DNA of 64,000 nt, from positions 1 through 64,000 of the forward strand of contig CAZYTP010000004.1 of assembly GCA_964650385.1 (NCBI GenBank), given 5' to 3'. The stretch is from JAUSPI01 sp964650385 (GTDB taxonomy: Bacteria > Desulfobacterota > Syntrophia > Syntrophales > JADFWA01). Position numbers and translations under genes: made by a program. Below, piece by piece: positions 8,676 to 18,649 of this stretch. The notes beneath the pieces were generated by a model. That model made no database searches. It was not told the origin of the DNA and worked only from the letters and a program-made list of their open reading frames with translations. Position 1 is the first letter of the stretch. The number at the start of each line of letters is the position of its first letter.

Positions 8676-11336
8676 ATGATTCAAGGCTGTCTAAATCTAA
8701 CTTCCACCGGAAGGCTTGCCCGCAGGCTGCGTCACCAATTCCGCACAGAGTGTGTACGAACGGGGATGCAAGGATGGAAGCCCCTAGACGCGGTAAAGCT
8801 CGAAGACTGGCTGACCCGGGTGTGGTTCGAATCATGGCCTGAAAAGATACCCGCATCTGAACTTTACAGGATAAATCTCTGGAAAGAATTAGCGGAGAAG
8901 ATCCCACCACCCTTTCCACTTGATAAAGATTTCAATCTCTATCGGCCGCTCGATGAAAACTACGGCACTATGATCCGTTGTAAGATTAATCCTGCATCCG
9001 GTCTGCCCTCTACACCACTTGTTGAATGGCGAAGAACGATCAGCAGAGCTTTCAAAAAAACCCTCGATGGCAAGAACTTTTTTCACCCATCGGAACTTCC
9101 CTCTTATGTAGGAAAAGCCATCACAGGAAACATCATTACCTGTCCTGACAGGATATCAATTCTCGGGTTTGAATCTCCTGCCCCGATAGAAGAGGAACTC
9201 TTTAAACTCCTCGAAGACATAGCCGATGTTGAGTACGGGGGAAACTCCGGAAGAAGACCGGAGTATCTCGAAGCGATCACACTCCCCTCTCCCGAGCAGG
9301 AAGTCATCTATCTTGCTCATCGTCTGATTGAGGATGCAAGGTCAATACCGCTCCATCGAATAGGGGTGGTTGTACCCGACCTGAACGCTTATTCGATCAT
9401 GATTGAGCGAAGCCTGAAGGAATTGATGGGGGCAAGCCCGCCGAAGGGAACCTCGTGGTTCAACATAACACTCGGCATACCTCTTATCAACTCCATGCTG
9501 GTCAAGGCAGCCCTTATCCCCCTGAGGTTAATGACAGAGGGTGCGTCCCGGGAACTATTCCTATCTCTCCTCCTGTCCCCTTATTACGGATGCTGGCAGG
9601 GAAAACGCCACGCAATTGCCAGGGCTGATATAATCTGGAGGGCACGCTTTGTTGAATTGGGCCTGGATAATCTATTGGACTCTTTGAAGAGAGATGATCC
9701 GGACATACTCGGGAAAATACTTTGTAAAGAGGCAGAAGGTTTTCTCGAATTTGCCAGGCTCAATTTCTCTCGCAGGCAGACTGCCTCCTATTGGATAAAT
9801 GCCGTTGAAAAACTCTGGTCTTCCCTTGGATTTCCCGTTATCTCCGATGAGAAAGATACTATAGATTCAGGGCACCTCAGGGAAATCTTCCACGACTTGT
9901 CACTTAATCTTGGCGATATTGCGATGGATGGGCATGAATTCTATTCATTCCTTGCACATAGTGCGACCGGTAAAATGGTCCAGATAAAAGGATCGGAAGA
10001 AGCGGGTATTCAGATACTGGGGCTTATAGAATCACGCGGCCTTGATTTTGACAAGCTATACGTGCTCGGACTGGACGACAGGGCTCTACCCCAGCCCGTC
10101 AGGCCGATGCCGCTTCTCGATACGTCTGAGCGGAAGCTTGTTCATAGAGGAACACCGGCCTCCTCGTACGAAATAGGATTAAAAGCATTTTCAAATCTTA
10201 TCTCCTGTGCACCGGATGTGACGCTCACGAGAGCGGAACAGAAAGAGTCAAAGCCCCTTTCACCCTCACCCTTCTGGCCCAAAAACGAATCGGAAAAATA
10301 CCTGAACATCTGGACTGACCCCGGTAACGCATGGGCAAGGGCTCCCTGGCTAAGATCAGCCTATGAGGGATTGAGGATCGCCGCTTCCGGAGGCGATCCG
10401 AAAATTGCCGGCATAAAAAGATCAGAGGACACATTACTAAAGAAAACGGCACTTTCCGAGGGGATTTCGGCAACCGGTATAGAAACGGCCATCAGATGTC
10501 CTTTCAGGTTCCTCATTGACGGCATCTTGAAGATAAAACCCTTGGAAGAAAAGATGTCTGTTGTCTCGCCAATGGAGCGGGGACTGAGGATTCACAGGAT
10601 AGTGGCTTTCTTTACCAGTGCTGTTAGAGAAAAGGGGCTTCATTTGGAACGGGACAGGGGGAAGGCGCTTTCGCTTCTTACCGAATGCGTTGATCAAGTA
10701 CTAAAAGATGTTGTGCACCTCCCCCAGTGGGAGGTGGAGCGCCGTCTGCTTCTCTTCGAAGACTCACCCCCTGGCATGCTTATCTCCTGGCTTGATGCCG
10801 AAACGGGGCATCGACAGGAGGGGTGGGAATGCATTGCCGAGGAGGCGGATTTCAGAGGACTCAAATGTGACGGCTGGTCTTTCCCCATCAAAGGCAGAAT
10901 AGATAGAATCGATTATCATAAAGATAAAGGCCTTATCTGCTGGGACTACAAAACCGGAACGTATCCGAATCAAAGGGACATTCTGGAAAGGCTTATAGCC
11001 CCTCAGCTTCCAGTTTATCTGCTCGCCCTGCGCATGGGAAACGTTTCGGTCGTCGATGAATATCTCAAACAGAAAACGCCCCTTTTGGCGGGGTACGCGC
11101 AGATTAAAACTCCGGCCACAGTAAAAATGCACCAAATCAAAGGAATCGAAGAGGCGCTGAGTAAATGGATAACGACAATTGCCGATGTGGAAAAAATTCT
11201 CGAAAGAGGAGACTTTCGTGCTAACCCCTACCCCGTATCAAATATAGAGAACAGGGCGTCAGCCTGTGAAAAGTGTTCCTGCATTACTCTTTGCGAAAGA
11301 GGGATTGTACCTAAAGAAATGGAAAATGACAGTTAA
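8676..11336 (+). CDS. AddB-like PD-(D/E)XK nuclease with Fe-S cysteines, DNA repair
   Basis: The nuclease partner of a RecBCD/AddAB-type end-resection complex, 886 residues. The N-terminal helicase-like part has lost the Walker A motif (LTSTGRLARRL sits where it would be), as in the family annotated as probable DNA repair protein (TIGR03623). The C-terminal nuclease has GRIDRIDYHKDKG and CWDYKTG near residues 740-760, giving the D...(D/E)xK catalytic set. Cysteines at about 608 (IRCPFRF), 864, 867 and 873 fit an AddB-type iron-sulfur clamp. An in-frame stop at 8655 fixes this ATG as the first start. Its end overlaps the addA-like gene by 11 bases. Confidence 0.85.
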   Translation: MIQGCLNLTSTGRLARRLRHQFRTECVRTGMQGWKPLDAVKLEDWLTRVWFESWPEKIPASELYRINLWKELAEKIPPPFPLDKDFNLYRPLDENYGTMIRCKINPASGLPSTPLVEWRRTISRAFKKTLDGKNFFHPSELPSYVGKAITGNIITCPDRISILGFESPAPIEEELFKLLEDIADVEYGGNSGRRPEYLEAITLPSPEQEVIYLAHRLIEDARSIPLHRIGVVVPDLNAYSIMIERSLKELMGASPPKGTSWFNITLGIPLINSMLVKAALIPLRLMTEGASRELFLSLLLSPYYGCWQGKRHAIARADIIWRARFVELGLDNLLDSLKRDDPDILGKILCKEAEGFLEFARLNFSRRQTASYWINAVEKLWSSLGFPVISDEKDTIDSGHLREIFHDLSLNLGDIAMDGHEFYSFLAHSATGKMVQIKGSEEAGIQILGLIESRGLDFDKLYVLGLDDRALPQPVRPMPLLDTSERKLVHRGTPASSYEIGLKAFSNLISCAPDVTLTRAEQKESKPLSPSPFWPKNESEKYLNIWTDPGNAWARAPWLRSAYEGLRIAASGGDPKIAGIKRSEDTLLKKTALSEGISATGIETAIRCPFRFLIDGILKIKPLEEKMSVVSPMERGLRIHRIVAFFTSAVREKGLHLERDRGKALSLLTECVDQVLKDVVHLPQWEVERRLLLFEDSPPGMLISWLDAETGHRQEGWECIAEEADFRGLKCDGWSFPIKGRIDRIDYHKDKGLICWDYKTGTYPNQRDILERLIAPQLPVYLLALRMGNVSVVDEYLKQKTPLLAGYAQIKTPATVKMHQIKGIEEALSKWITTIADVEKILERGDFRANPYPVSNIENRASACEKCSCITLCERGIVPKEMENDS

Positions 11337-14300
11337 TCTTACTGACAAAAATGAGCGCCTATCCGCCCTCGACACGGCTGGCAGCCACCATGTTGAGGCT
11401 CCGGCCGGTTCCGGCAAGACCCTGCTTTTGACCATGAGATTTCTCAAACTGCTGGGAGAGGTGAATCACCCCGGAGAGATCATAGCCCTTACCTTTACCG
11501 AGAAGGCTGCAGGAGAGATGCGGGATCGTATTCTCCGTGCGTTGAATATGGCCCGGGACAATGAAACTCCCGGGGATTCCCTGGACGACACACTCATGAA
11601 ACTTGCCGGCAATGCCCTTGGCCGCCATAAACAGCTCACCTCTGCAGATGTTCTGAACATTATGACATTCCACGGTTTCTGTCTCTATATAGCCAGACGT
11701 GCTCCCCTGGAAGCAGAAATCGCACCCGACTGCGAAATCATGGATGAAAAAGTCCAGCCCATTTTAATTGACGAAGTGCTGCAGCGTGTACGGAATCGGC
11801 TCTTCTCATCTCCCGGGGGTGACATAAAAAGGGCTGCCCTGGAAAATCGCCTTCTTTACCACAACAACAACTGGGACGGCATCTCAAAAGAGCTGAAAGA
11901 GGTTATAAGAACAAGGGATCAGTTTCAAGATCTGATAATGGAAATACGTTCACATGGGATTGCTTCCCTTCCGTCGATACTGAGTGAGCGGTTGCAGATC
12001 TACATGGAGAGATGTCTCCATAGTCTCCTGGAAAAATTTTCATTCTGCGATCTCGGTGCAAAATGGGGAGAATTTACGGAGCACCTCTCCAGCAAAGGTG
12101 CGGAGACCAACAGTCTGCCATCCTCACTTCCGGGGTCATCCTGGGAGGAACTTCCCCGCTGGCAGGCCTTAGCAGAAAAAATACTTACGAAAAGCGGGAG
12201 TCCGAGAAAGCAGTTCGGACCATCAAGCGGATTTTACAGCAATTTCAAAAAGACCGCATGGGCAGAGTTGATCGAGAGCCTTCCAGAGGATGTCACAAAA
12301 GCGCTACATGATACAAGGGACTATCCGTCAAAGGGTGACACCATAGCCGATATCGGCGTCCTTTCAGACTTCATAATCCTTGCGGTGGAGGTCATCGGCG
12401 AATATGAAGCGATATGCAAAAAACGGCATATCATCGATTTCATCGGGCTGGAACAGTCGGCACTCCGAGTATTGAATGAGGAAAAGCCGACCGACCTCCA
12501 CCTGTATCTTGATCACAGGATACGACATCTGCTTGTCGATGAGTTTCAGGATACGAACCGGAACCAGTGGGAACTGATAAAGAGACTGTGCAGCGGCTGG
12601 ACGCAGGATGACGGCAGGACGATCTTTATCGTCGGTGATCCGAAACAGTCCATCTATGCCTTCAGAAACGCGGAGGTGAGGTTGTTTATCGAGGCCAAAG
12701 ACGGCATTCCGCTTCCCGGGCAGGGAAAGCTCCCACTCGACACACATCTGTTAAAGACAAATTTCCGTTCCACGGAAGAATTGATAAAGTGGACGAACTC
12801 GCTTTTTGGCGATACAGTTATGATCAATCCGGACTCAGATGCCGATGAAGTTCCTTTCAATGCATCTGTTCCAGCCGGAAATAATAAAAAAGAGACGGTC
12901 ATATCTCTCAATCTTTTTTCGGATAAAGATACCGACAGGGCAAAAGATGATGAGGCGAGGTGGCTTGCTAAAAAAGTAAAAAAGACGCTCGATGAAACGT
13001 CTGGCAAAAAATCCATCGCCATACTCTTATTTACACGAAACAGGATTCACCGATACCTTGCCGCCCTGAAGGAGGAACGAATCCCCGTTCAGGTACAGGA
13101 AGGGCTGAGTCTCATTGAAAGGCCGGAGATCATGCACCTTATGCAGACGGCCCGGTTCATGGTGAGGCCGCATGACGATATGGCTTGGGCATCTCTTCTT
13201 AGGTCGCCCTGGTCCTGGTTCGATGTAACGATTCTCCATGAGGCAGCCATGCAGGATGAGGAAAGCTGGGCGAACAAGATACACCTCACAGCAAAAACGC
13301 ATCCCGAAATGGATGTCCTCTTAAAGGCTATTGACCAGGCAGTGATGAGGGTTGGAAGAGAGCCTCTCGGAAGGGTCGTCAAAGGGTTCTGGGAGACTCT
13401 CGATGGACCCAAGATAACGGCCTATCTTTACGGCATGGCAGGGGTTGCAAATTGCCGCCGTTTTTTTGAAATTTTGGAAGATGCTGAGGAGGGAGTTCCG
13501 CAGGAGACCCTGAATCGTATCGAAGTTACCCTCGATTCCCTCTATGAACCGGTGGATCCTACCGTATCGCGATCACTGGTTGAGATGATGACAATTCATA
13601 AGGCAAAGGGGTTGGAATTCGATTGTGTATTCCTTCCGTTCATGGACTGGAGACCGCTTGCCAGCGGCCCCAAAACGCCCCCTCCTTATCTTCTCGAAAG
13701 GATGCCGGGAACCGGCGAACAACACTTGATTGCCATGGGCCGTGATCGCCGTACCGAAGAACCCACAGCAACGTATAGGCTCCTCAACAAGATCCGTAAA
13801 GAACGTGACTGGGGAGAAGCTAAACGCACCTTTTATGTTGCGGCAACCCGGGCAAGAGACTTCCTCATCATGAGCGGTGTAGTAAAATCAAAGGATGAGG
13901 CTGTTTTTGCCCCCGACAAAAGTGTGCTAGGCTGGGTCATGGGTCATGAAGGCCTGAATGGAAAAGATCCCGCCGAAATAAAAGGCACTACCATCTCAGT
14001 TGCCGTCAACCCGGTAATAGATGCCCTTTCCACTAAAGATGAATGTGTTGATTTTATCCTTCCGGAGCCCCTTCCGCTTACCCCCGAGAGAATACCTTAC
14101 GTTGTGGAAAGTCCTTCATTGCTCAAAACTGATGACCTCACTCACCTGGGTGATGACAATGCCGATGGCAGAGTTCGTGGAACCATAACCCACAGGATCC
14201 TGCACACCTCAATTATGGGTGCTAAGCTTCCAACCGAAGCTGCTGTCGTCACGGTGCTCTGCGCTGAAGGACTGCCTGCAGAGTTGGCCGCCCACATATC

Positions 14301-14667
14301 TCCCGGGATAATAGAAGAAGTTGAATCCACACTGAGCGATCCTTTTATAGCAGGGCTGATTGATAAATCTAATCCGGTAGTCCGAAGTGAATGGGCTATT
14401 GAGGACACATCGAAAGAAAGGCACATTCGTTCCGGCATTATCGATCTTGCAGTCTTTGATGGGAACAATTGGTGGATAGTGGATTTTAAAACCTCAAGGC
14501 CGACAAAAGGTGAGTCGTTTGAAAAATTTATATCCAGCGAGGAGGAGCTGTACAGACCACAGCTCGAAGCTTATCGATTCATGTTGAAAAAGGTGGAATC
14601 AGTCGGTAAGTCGTCAATTCATATGGGAATTTATCTCACCGCATTAAAACAATGGAGGAAGTTATGA
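11326..14667 (+). CDS. addA: AddA-like UvrD-family helicase/nuclease
   Basis: The motor and second nuclease of the end-resection complex, 1113 residues from the ATG at 11326. Superfamily 1 motifs appear in order: Walker A APAGSGKT (about 29-36), ALTFTEKAAGEMR, Walker B LLVDEFQDTNR (about 403-413), FIVGDPKQSIYAFR, MTIHKAKGLEFD and TFYVAATRARD. A RecB-type nuclease closes the protein with GTITHRILH, SGIIDLAVFDG and IVDFKTSRP. A longer frame from 11266 would overlap the AddB-like gene by 71 bases; the ATG at 11326 starts just before its stop codon, typical of coupled translation. Together the two proteins would process double-strand breaks for RecA loading. Confidence 0.9.
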   Translation: MTVNLTDKNERLSALDTAGSHHVEAPAGSGKTLLLTMRFLKLLGEVNHPGEIIALTFTEKAAGEMRDRILRALNMARDNETPGDSLDDTLMKLAGNALGRHKQLTSADVLNIMTFHGFCLYIARRAPLEAEIAPDCEIMDEKVQPILIDEVLQRVRNRLFSSPGGDIKRAALENRLLYHNNNWDGISKELKEVIRTRDQFQDLIMEIRSHGIASLPSILSERLQIYMERCLHSLLEKFSFCDLGAKWGEFTEHLSSKGAETNSLPSSLPGSSWEELPRWQALAEKILTKSGSPRKQFGPSSGFYSNFKKTAWAELIESLPEDVTKALHDTRDYPSKGDTIADIGVLSDFIILAVEVIGEYEAICKKRHIIDFIGLEQSALRVLNEEKPTDLHLYLDHRIRHLLVDEFQDTNRNQWELIKRLCSGWTQDDGRTIFIVGDPKQSIYAFRNAEVRLFIEAKDGIPLPGQGKLPLDTHLLKTNFRSTEELIKWTNSLFGDTVMINPDSDADEVPFNASVPAGNNKKETVISLNLFSDKDTDRAKDDEARWLAKKVKKTLDETSGKKSIAILLFTRNRIHRYLAALKEERIPVQVQEGLSLIERPEIMHLMQTARFMVRPHDDMAWASLLRSPWSWFDVTILHEAAMQDEESWANKIHLTAKTHPEMDVLLKAIDQAVMRVGREPLGRVVKGFWETLDGPKITAYLYGMAGVANCRRFFEILEDAEEGVPQETLNRIEVTLDSLYEPVDPTVSRSLVEMMTIHKAKGLEFDCVFLPFMDWRPLASGPKTPPPYLLERMPGTGEQHLIAMGRDRRTEEPTATYRLLNKIRKERDWGEAKRTFYVAATRARDFLIMSGVVKSKDEAVFAPDKSVLGWVMGHEGLNGKDPAEIKGTTISVAVNPVIDALSTKDECVDFILPEPLPLTPERIPYVVESPSLLKTDDLTHLGDDNADGRVRGTITHRILHTSIMGAKLPTEAAVVTVLCAEGLPAELAAHISPGIIEEVESTLSDPFIAGLIDKSNPVVRSEWAIEDTSKERHIRSGIIDLAVFDGNNWWIVDFKTSRPTKGESFEKFISSEEELYRPQLEAYRFMLKKVESVGKSSIHMGIYLTALKQWRKL

Positions 14668-14926
14668 GAATAAACGTCGGATGCTTTTAGCCATAATAGC
14701 CTGATATAACTATGATTCTTGTCAGTGGTACAAAACAGGGCAATCAGGTCTAAAGGCTTAAGAGCGCTATATTTGTTCTGTTTTTTAACAGACTTATTGA
14801 CATATTAATAACAACTTCTGTGAATAAGTCTGGAGATTGTATTGTTTTTAAAAGACTTTTTTATTGACAAAAAAGTAAAAATGATTAGTTTAATTAAAAC
14901 TCGATAAAAGAGAAAAAGGTGGTAAA

Positions 14927-15208
14927 TTGACAAACCTGTATAAGTGCAAAAAGAAGAACACATTCATAACCGAACCCTGTCATGATGAAGCCTGTGAGTG
15001 GTGGCTGAAGAACGAAATATTTTGTAATTGTACTTGGGTTGCGTGCAATCACGGCCCCTTTACTCTTGAAGAGGTTGGTGCGATGATGGGGGTAACAAGA
15101 GAAAGAATAAGGCAAATAGAAGCAAAGGCCCTCAGGAAATTACAGCACAAAAAAAGAAGAGATCAATTGAAAGATTTTGCCTTACCGGATTACGATTATG
15201 ATAGCTAG
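14927..15208 (+). CDS. Small stand-alone sigma-70 region 4 (helix-turn-helix) protein
   Basis: A 93-residue protein starting at a TTG with AAAGGTGG four bases upstream. Residues about 44-75 (PFTLEEVGAMMGVTRERIRQIEAKALRKL) are a clear region 4.2 of a primary sigma factor, which normally binds the -35 box. There is no region 2 or 3. The N-terminal half instead has several Cys/His residues (C at about 7, 18, 23, 33, 35 and 40) that could bind metal. A good TTGACA stands at 14864 but no good -10 follows. The preceding 259 bases (14668-14926) hold no gene. It may be a small transcription regulator; its true target is unknown. Confidence 0.8.
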   Translation: MTNLYKCKKKNTFITEPCHDEACEWWLKNEIFCNCTWVACNHGPFTLEEVGAMMGVTRERIRQIEAKALRKLQHKKRRDQLKDFALPDYDYDS

Positions 15209-15233
15209 AAGATATTTTGATAATTACTTTTCT

Positions 15234-15512
15234 TTAATAATCTACTAATTCTCTGAGTTCCTTCCCAACCTTAAAAAACGGAACCTTTCTGAACGGAACA
15301 TTAACTATTGCTCCTGTTTTAGGGTTTCTTCCTTCCCGGGAATCTCTCGATTTAACGGTAAAATTCCCAAATCCCCTGATGTCTATCCTCTCATTTCTTG
15401 ATAATGCGCCTATCATTGCTTGGAATATAATATTGACTGCAAAATCTACATCCTTTTTGGGATAATCCTCCAGTCGCTCCTGTACTTTTTCAATGAGGTC
15501 TCTCTTTGTCAT
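15234..15512 (-). CDS. ihfB: Integration host factor beta subunit (HU/IHF family)
   Basis: A 92-residue nucleoid protein that bends DNA. MTKRDLIEKV at the start, RIDIRGFGNFTVK in the middle, and the beta-arm sequence RNPKTGAIVNVPFRKVPFFK with its conserved proline are diagnostic; the RGFGNF segment and short N-terminus are closer to IhfB than to HU. It is convergent with the sigma region 4 gene, with only 25 bases between them. A hairpin-rich repeat stands upstream. The alpha partner is not in the window. Confidence 0.9.
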   Translation of the reverse strand: MTKRDLIEKVQERLEDYPKKDVDFAVNIIFQAMIGALSRNERIDIRGFGNFTVKSRDSREGRNPKTGAIVNVPFRKVPFFKVGKELRELVDY

Positions 15513-15525
15513 GATCTAACACCTA

Positions 15526-15660
15526 AAGCGGCAAAGCCGCAACCTCAAAAGTGCCTAAAGTGAGCTAAAGTTAATGTACACGCCTTCGGCGCGGTCAAAT
15601 TTGAAACAGGCTGCGCTGAAAGCGCATTTTTTAACTTTAGGCACTTTAGTTCACTTTACA
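15526..15660. repeat. Hairpin-rich intergenic repeat with CTAAAGT units
   Basis: Three short hairpins lie in a row: GCGGCAAAGCCGC (15529-15541), a CGCCTTCGGCG segment (about 15581-15591) and TGCGCTGAAAGCGCA (about 15612-15626). They are bracketed by GTGCCTAAAGTGAGC (from 15551) and, inverted, ACTTTAGGCACTTTAGTTC (from 15634). The CTAAAGT unit recurs several times. This is likely a dispersed repeat between the divergently placed ends of sppA and ihfB; no frame is supported. Confidence 0.55.
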
Positions 15661-15734
15661 CTCTTAACTAAATCTTGCTGTTTGAACTGGTACCAATATC
15701 TGCGCAAAAAACGCAGTTGTTGAGAATAAAGACT

Positions 15735-16604
15735 CTAATAGCTGATTCCGCTAAACTCTTTCCTCAACTCACTTACGATGGCAGAAACCGTTTCTGTCAG
15801 AATATATCTCCAGAGTTTCAACTTTTTTTCTTTGGGATACACCACCTCGGGTTTCCCCTTTATTCCGGAGAGTTTTGCAGCAAGATTGATTGCATATTCT
15901 TTATCACCGAGGAAATCAACAAGACCCATCTTCAACGCTTGCCGTCCGGTAAAAATCTTTCCGTCAGCAATACTTGCCGCCTTTTCCTTTGATATCTTTC
16001 TGTTTAAAGAAACTGCCTCAAGAAACTGATCGTAAATATCATCAATAACTTCCTGGATGAGTCTTTTTTCATCGCGGGTCATCTCTCTCAGTGGGGAACC
16101 GATATCTTTGTATCGACCACTTTTAACGATAGAGGGTTTGAGCCCTATTTTCTTGAGAAGTTCTTCTACATTAGAAAAATGGACGATAACTCCGATACTG
16201 CCTGTTATCGTGCCTGGGTTGGCCACAATCTTATCAGCGGCACAGGCAACATAGTATCCTCCCGAAGTTGCCACTGACCCCATCGAAACAACCACATTCT
16301 TCTTTTTCTTCAGTGCAAGAACTGCTTTATATATCTCCTGCGAGGAGACCACACCGCCACCAGGCGAATCTACCCTCAAAACTACTGCTTTGATGCTATC
16401 GTCTTTGCTGTATTCAACCAGCTGATCCACAACAGGAGAAGAATCGCTGATGATTCCTTCCAGCGTTACGACACCAATTTTATTCTTAAGGGAAAAGGAG
16501 CTTTTGTCTCCGGTAAAGGTAGAAACTCCGTAAACAAAAATAAAAAATAAAATAAATATTAATACTAACAGAAATAATCCGAATATTACAGGATGCTTTC
16601 TCAT
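15735..16604 (-). CDS. sppA: Signal peptide peptidase SppA (membrane serine protease)
   Basis: It degrades cleaved signal peptides in the inner membrane. From the ATG at 16604 the protein has 289 residues: a long hydrophobic anchor at about 7-27, then an S49-family protease domain. The nucleophile is Ser114 in VATSGGYYVA, and the general-base Lys is in the KSGRYKD segment (161-167). RVDSPGGGVVSSQEIY is the conserved S49 strand. The 289-residue size fits the short SppA form with one protease domain. An upstream TTG at 16661 would add 19 residues but is a poorer start. Confidence 0.9.
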   Translation of the reverse strand: MRKHPVIFGLFLLVLIFILFFIFVYGVSTFTGDKSSFSLKNKIGVVTLEGIISDSSPVVDQLVEYSKDDSIKAVVLRVDSPGGGVVSSQEIYKAVLALKKKKNVVVSMGSVATSGGYYVACAADKIVANPGTITGSIGVIVHFSNVEELLKKIGLKPSIVKSGRYKDIGSPLREMTRDEKRLIQEVIDDIYDQFLEAVSLNRKISKEKAASIADGKIFTGRQALKMGLVDFLGDKEYAINLAAKLSGIKGKPEVVYPKEKKLKLWRYILTETVSAIVSELRKEFSGISY

Positions 16605-16755
16605 TGCAGACTGTCTGTCCTTTGAAATCTTAAAAACGGTCAGCCATAAGTAAAATAGCAAAAACCTACTTGCTTATGCCCCGCAGTGGCAAGTGGTGTA
16701 ATCTTCCGCCTGCTCCTTTTGACTGATCCTTTGTTGTTGAAGGCTGAATATTCAC

Positions 16756-18519
16756 TTAAACTTTAAGAACCGGGAAATTAATTTCCGACAAGGCTTTTCC
16801 TAAGCTGGAAGTGACGTTTTTACTATTATTCAAATATTGTGATGTAGGGGTTTTATTCAAAGATGATTCGTGGTCTTTAATGCTTAGTCTCATCCTTCTG
16901 TTTTCCTGGTCTACATTTATAACAACGGCCGATACAACCTCTCCGATTGCAAACAAATCGGAGGACGAGTTTGCCCTCTTTTGCCCAAGCTCTGAAATAT
17001 GAACCAGTCCTTCAATTCCTTCCTCTATTTCGACGAATATGCCGAAATCTGTAACATTAGTAACCTTTCCGGAAATTACGGAACCCGGGGTATACTTTGA
17101 ATTAATTTCATCCCAGGGATTTTTTTCAATTTGCTTTATCCCGAGAGAAAACTTTTCATTTTCTACATCAATATTCAAAACTACCGCTTCTACTTCTTGC
17201 CCCTTTTTGAAAAATTCGGACGGATGTTTTACGCGATGTTTCCAAGAGATATCGGATATATGCACGAGACCGTCTATGCTCTCTTCAACTCCAATAAAAA
17301 TCCCAAAATTTGTAATATTTCTTACTGTTCCTTTTACAATACTCCCTTCAGGATATTTTTCCTTCAGAATTATCCACGGGTTCTCGGAAGTTTGCTTCAA
17401 GCTGAGTGATATTCTTTTATCCTCGTGGTTCACATCAAGTACCACTACTTTCGTAATTGCACCCGGAGACAAAACCTTGGAGGGGTGTTTAATCTCCCTC
17501 GTCCAGAACATCTCGGAAATATGGATAAGGCCTTCCACTCCTCGTTCAAGTTCTACAAAGGCACCGTAATCCATAATGTTTACAACTTTCCCTTCTACTA
17601 TGGAACCGATCGGATATTTCTCTGTAATAGTATCCCACGGATTTTCTGTAAGTTGTTTTAGTCCAAGAGTAACCCGTTCTTGCTCTCTATCGAAGGAGAG
17701 AATATTTACCGTTATCTTATCACCTTTGGAAAAATTAGTTGATGGACGTGTTATTCTTCCCCATGATATGTCCGTGACGTGCAGCAGACCGTCTATTCCA
17801 CCCAGATCGACGAACAATCCATAATCGGTAATATTTTTAACAACACCTTCAACAATTTTTCCCGCTTCCATTGTTTCAAGAGTTTTGGTTTTTTCCGATT
17901 CCCGTTCCCTTTCTAATACAGACCTCTTTGATAATACGACATTATTCCTTTTTCTATCATATTTAAGAACATCAAACTCAAAAGTTTTGCCAACATATTT
18001 ATCGAGGTTCTTTACGGGACGAATATCAACCTGGGACCCTGGAAGAAACGCCAGGATACCGATATCAACCGACAGTCCACCCTTCACTCTTTCTAAGACC
18101 GTACCTTCCATTGTGCCATTTCCCTCACAAGCCTTGATAATATCATCCCATACTTTTATTCTGGCGGCTTTTTCCATGGAAAGTACTAAATCACCGTCCG
18201 TTCCTCTCCTGTCAATAAATACAGCTATTTCATCATCAACAGCAACAGTGATATTCCCGTCATCATCTTTCAACTCTTCAATGGGAACACGCCCTTCTGT
18301 CTTCCATCCAACATCAACCATAACAACATCATCATTTATCTGTACGACCCGTCCGGTTACCACCTCTCCTATTTGAACGTTTTGCTGGTTCTGTTCAAAG
18401 AGTTCTTTGAAATTTAAATCTACCTGCTTTTTTACAGGTTGTTCCCCCTCCTTATTTTCAGTTTCTACCTCCTTTGAAAGCTCTTCATAATTTGATATTA
18501 AGTTATTTTCGTTAACCAT
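16756..18519 (-). CDS. rpsA: 30S ribosomal protein S1
   Basis: It binds mRNA on the small subunit for translation initiation. The 587 residues contain six S1 (OB-fold) domains after an acidic N-terminal tail. The later ones repeat a pattern such as GLFVDLGGIDGLLHVTDISW, GAFVELERGVEGLIHISEMFW and GIFIGVEESIDGLVHISDISW. The final one ends with a divergent basic tail. It lies downstream of cmk with a 130-base gap; cmk-rpsA order is common in proteobacteria. The gap serves as a leader and shows no clear regulatory fold. Confidence 0.95.
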   Translation of the reverse strand: MVNENNLISNYEELSKEVETENKEGEQPVKKQVDLNFKELFEQNQQNVQIGEVVTGRVVQINDDVVMVDVGWKTEGRVPIEELKDDDGNITVAVDDEIAVFIDRRGTDGDLVLSMEKAARIKVWDDIIKACEGNGTMEGTVLERVKGGLSVDIGILAFLPGSQVDIRPVKNLDKYVGKTFEFDVLKYDRKRNNVVLSKRSVLERERESEKTKTLETMEAGKIVEGVVKNITDYGLFVDLGGIDGLLHVTDISWGRITRPSTNFSKGDKITVNILSFDREQERVTLGLKQLTENPWDTITEKYPIGSIVEGKVVNIMDYGAFVELERGVEGLIHISEMFWTREIKHPSKVLSPGAITKVVVLDVNHEDKRISLSLKQTSENPWIILKEKYPEGSIVKGTVRNITNFGIFIGVEESIDGLVHISDISWKHRVKHPSEFFKKGQEVEAVVLNIDVENEKFSLGIKQIEKNPWDEINSKYTPGSVISGKVTNVTDFGIFVEIEEGIEGLVHISELGQKRANSSSDLFAIGEVVSAVVINVDQENRRMRLSIKDHESSLNKTPTSQYLNNSKNVTSSLGKALSEINFPVLKV

Positions 18520-18649
18520 TAACCAATTCCCCCTAATCTATTTTCTAACACCTCTAACACGGAGGTCAACTAACACACGGATTATAAAATATCAAGTGAA
18601 TTGTGACAGCCTGAAATGCATATATCCTTTCCGGGTCACCACAATAGAT

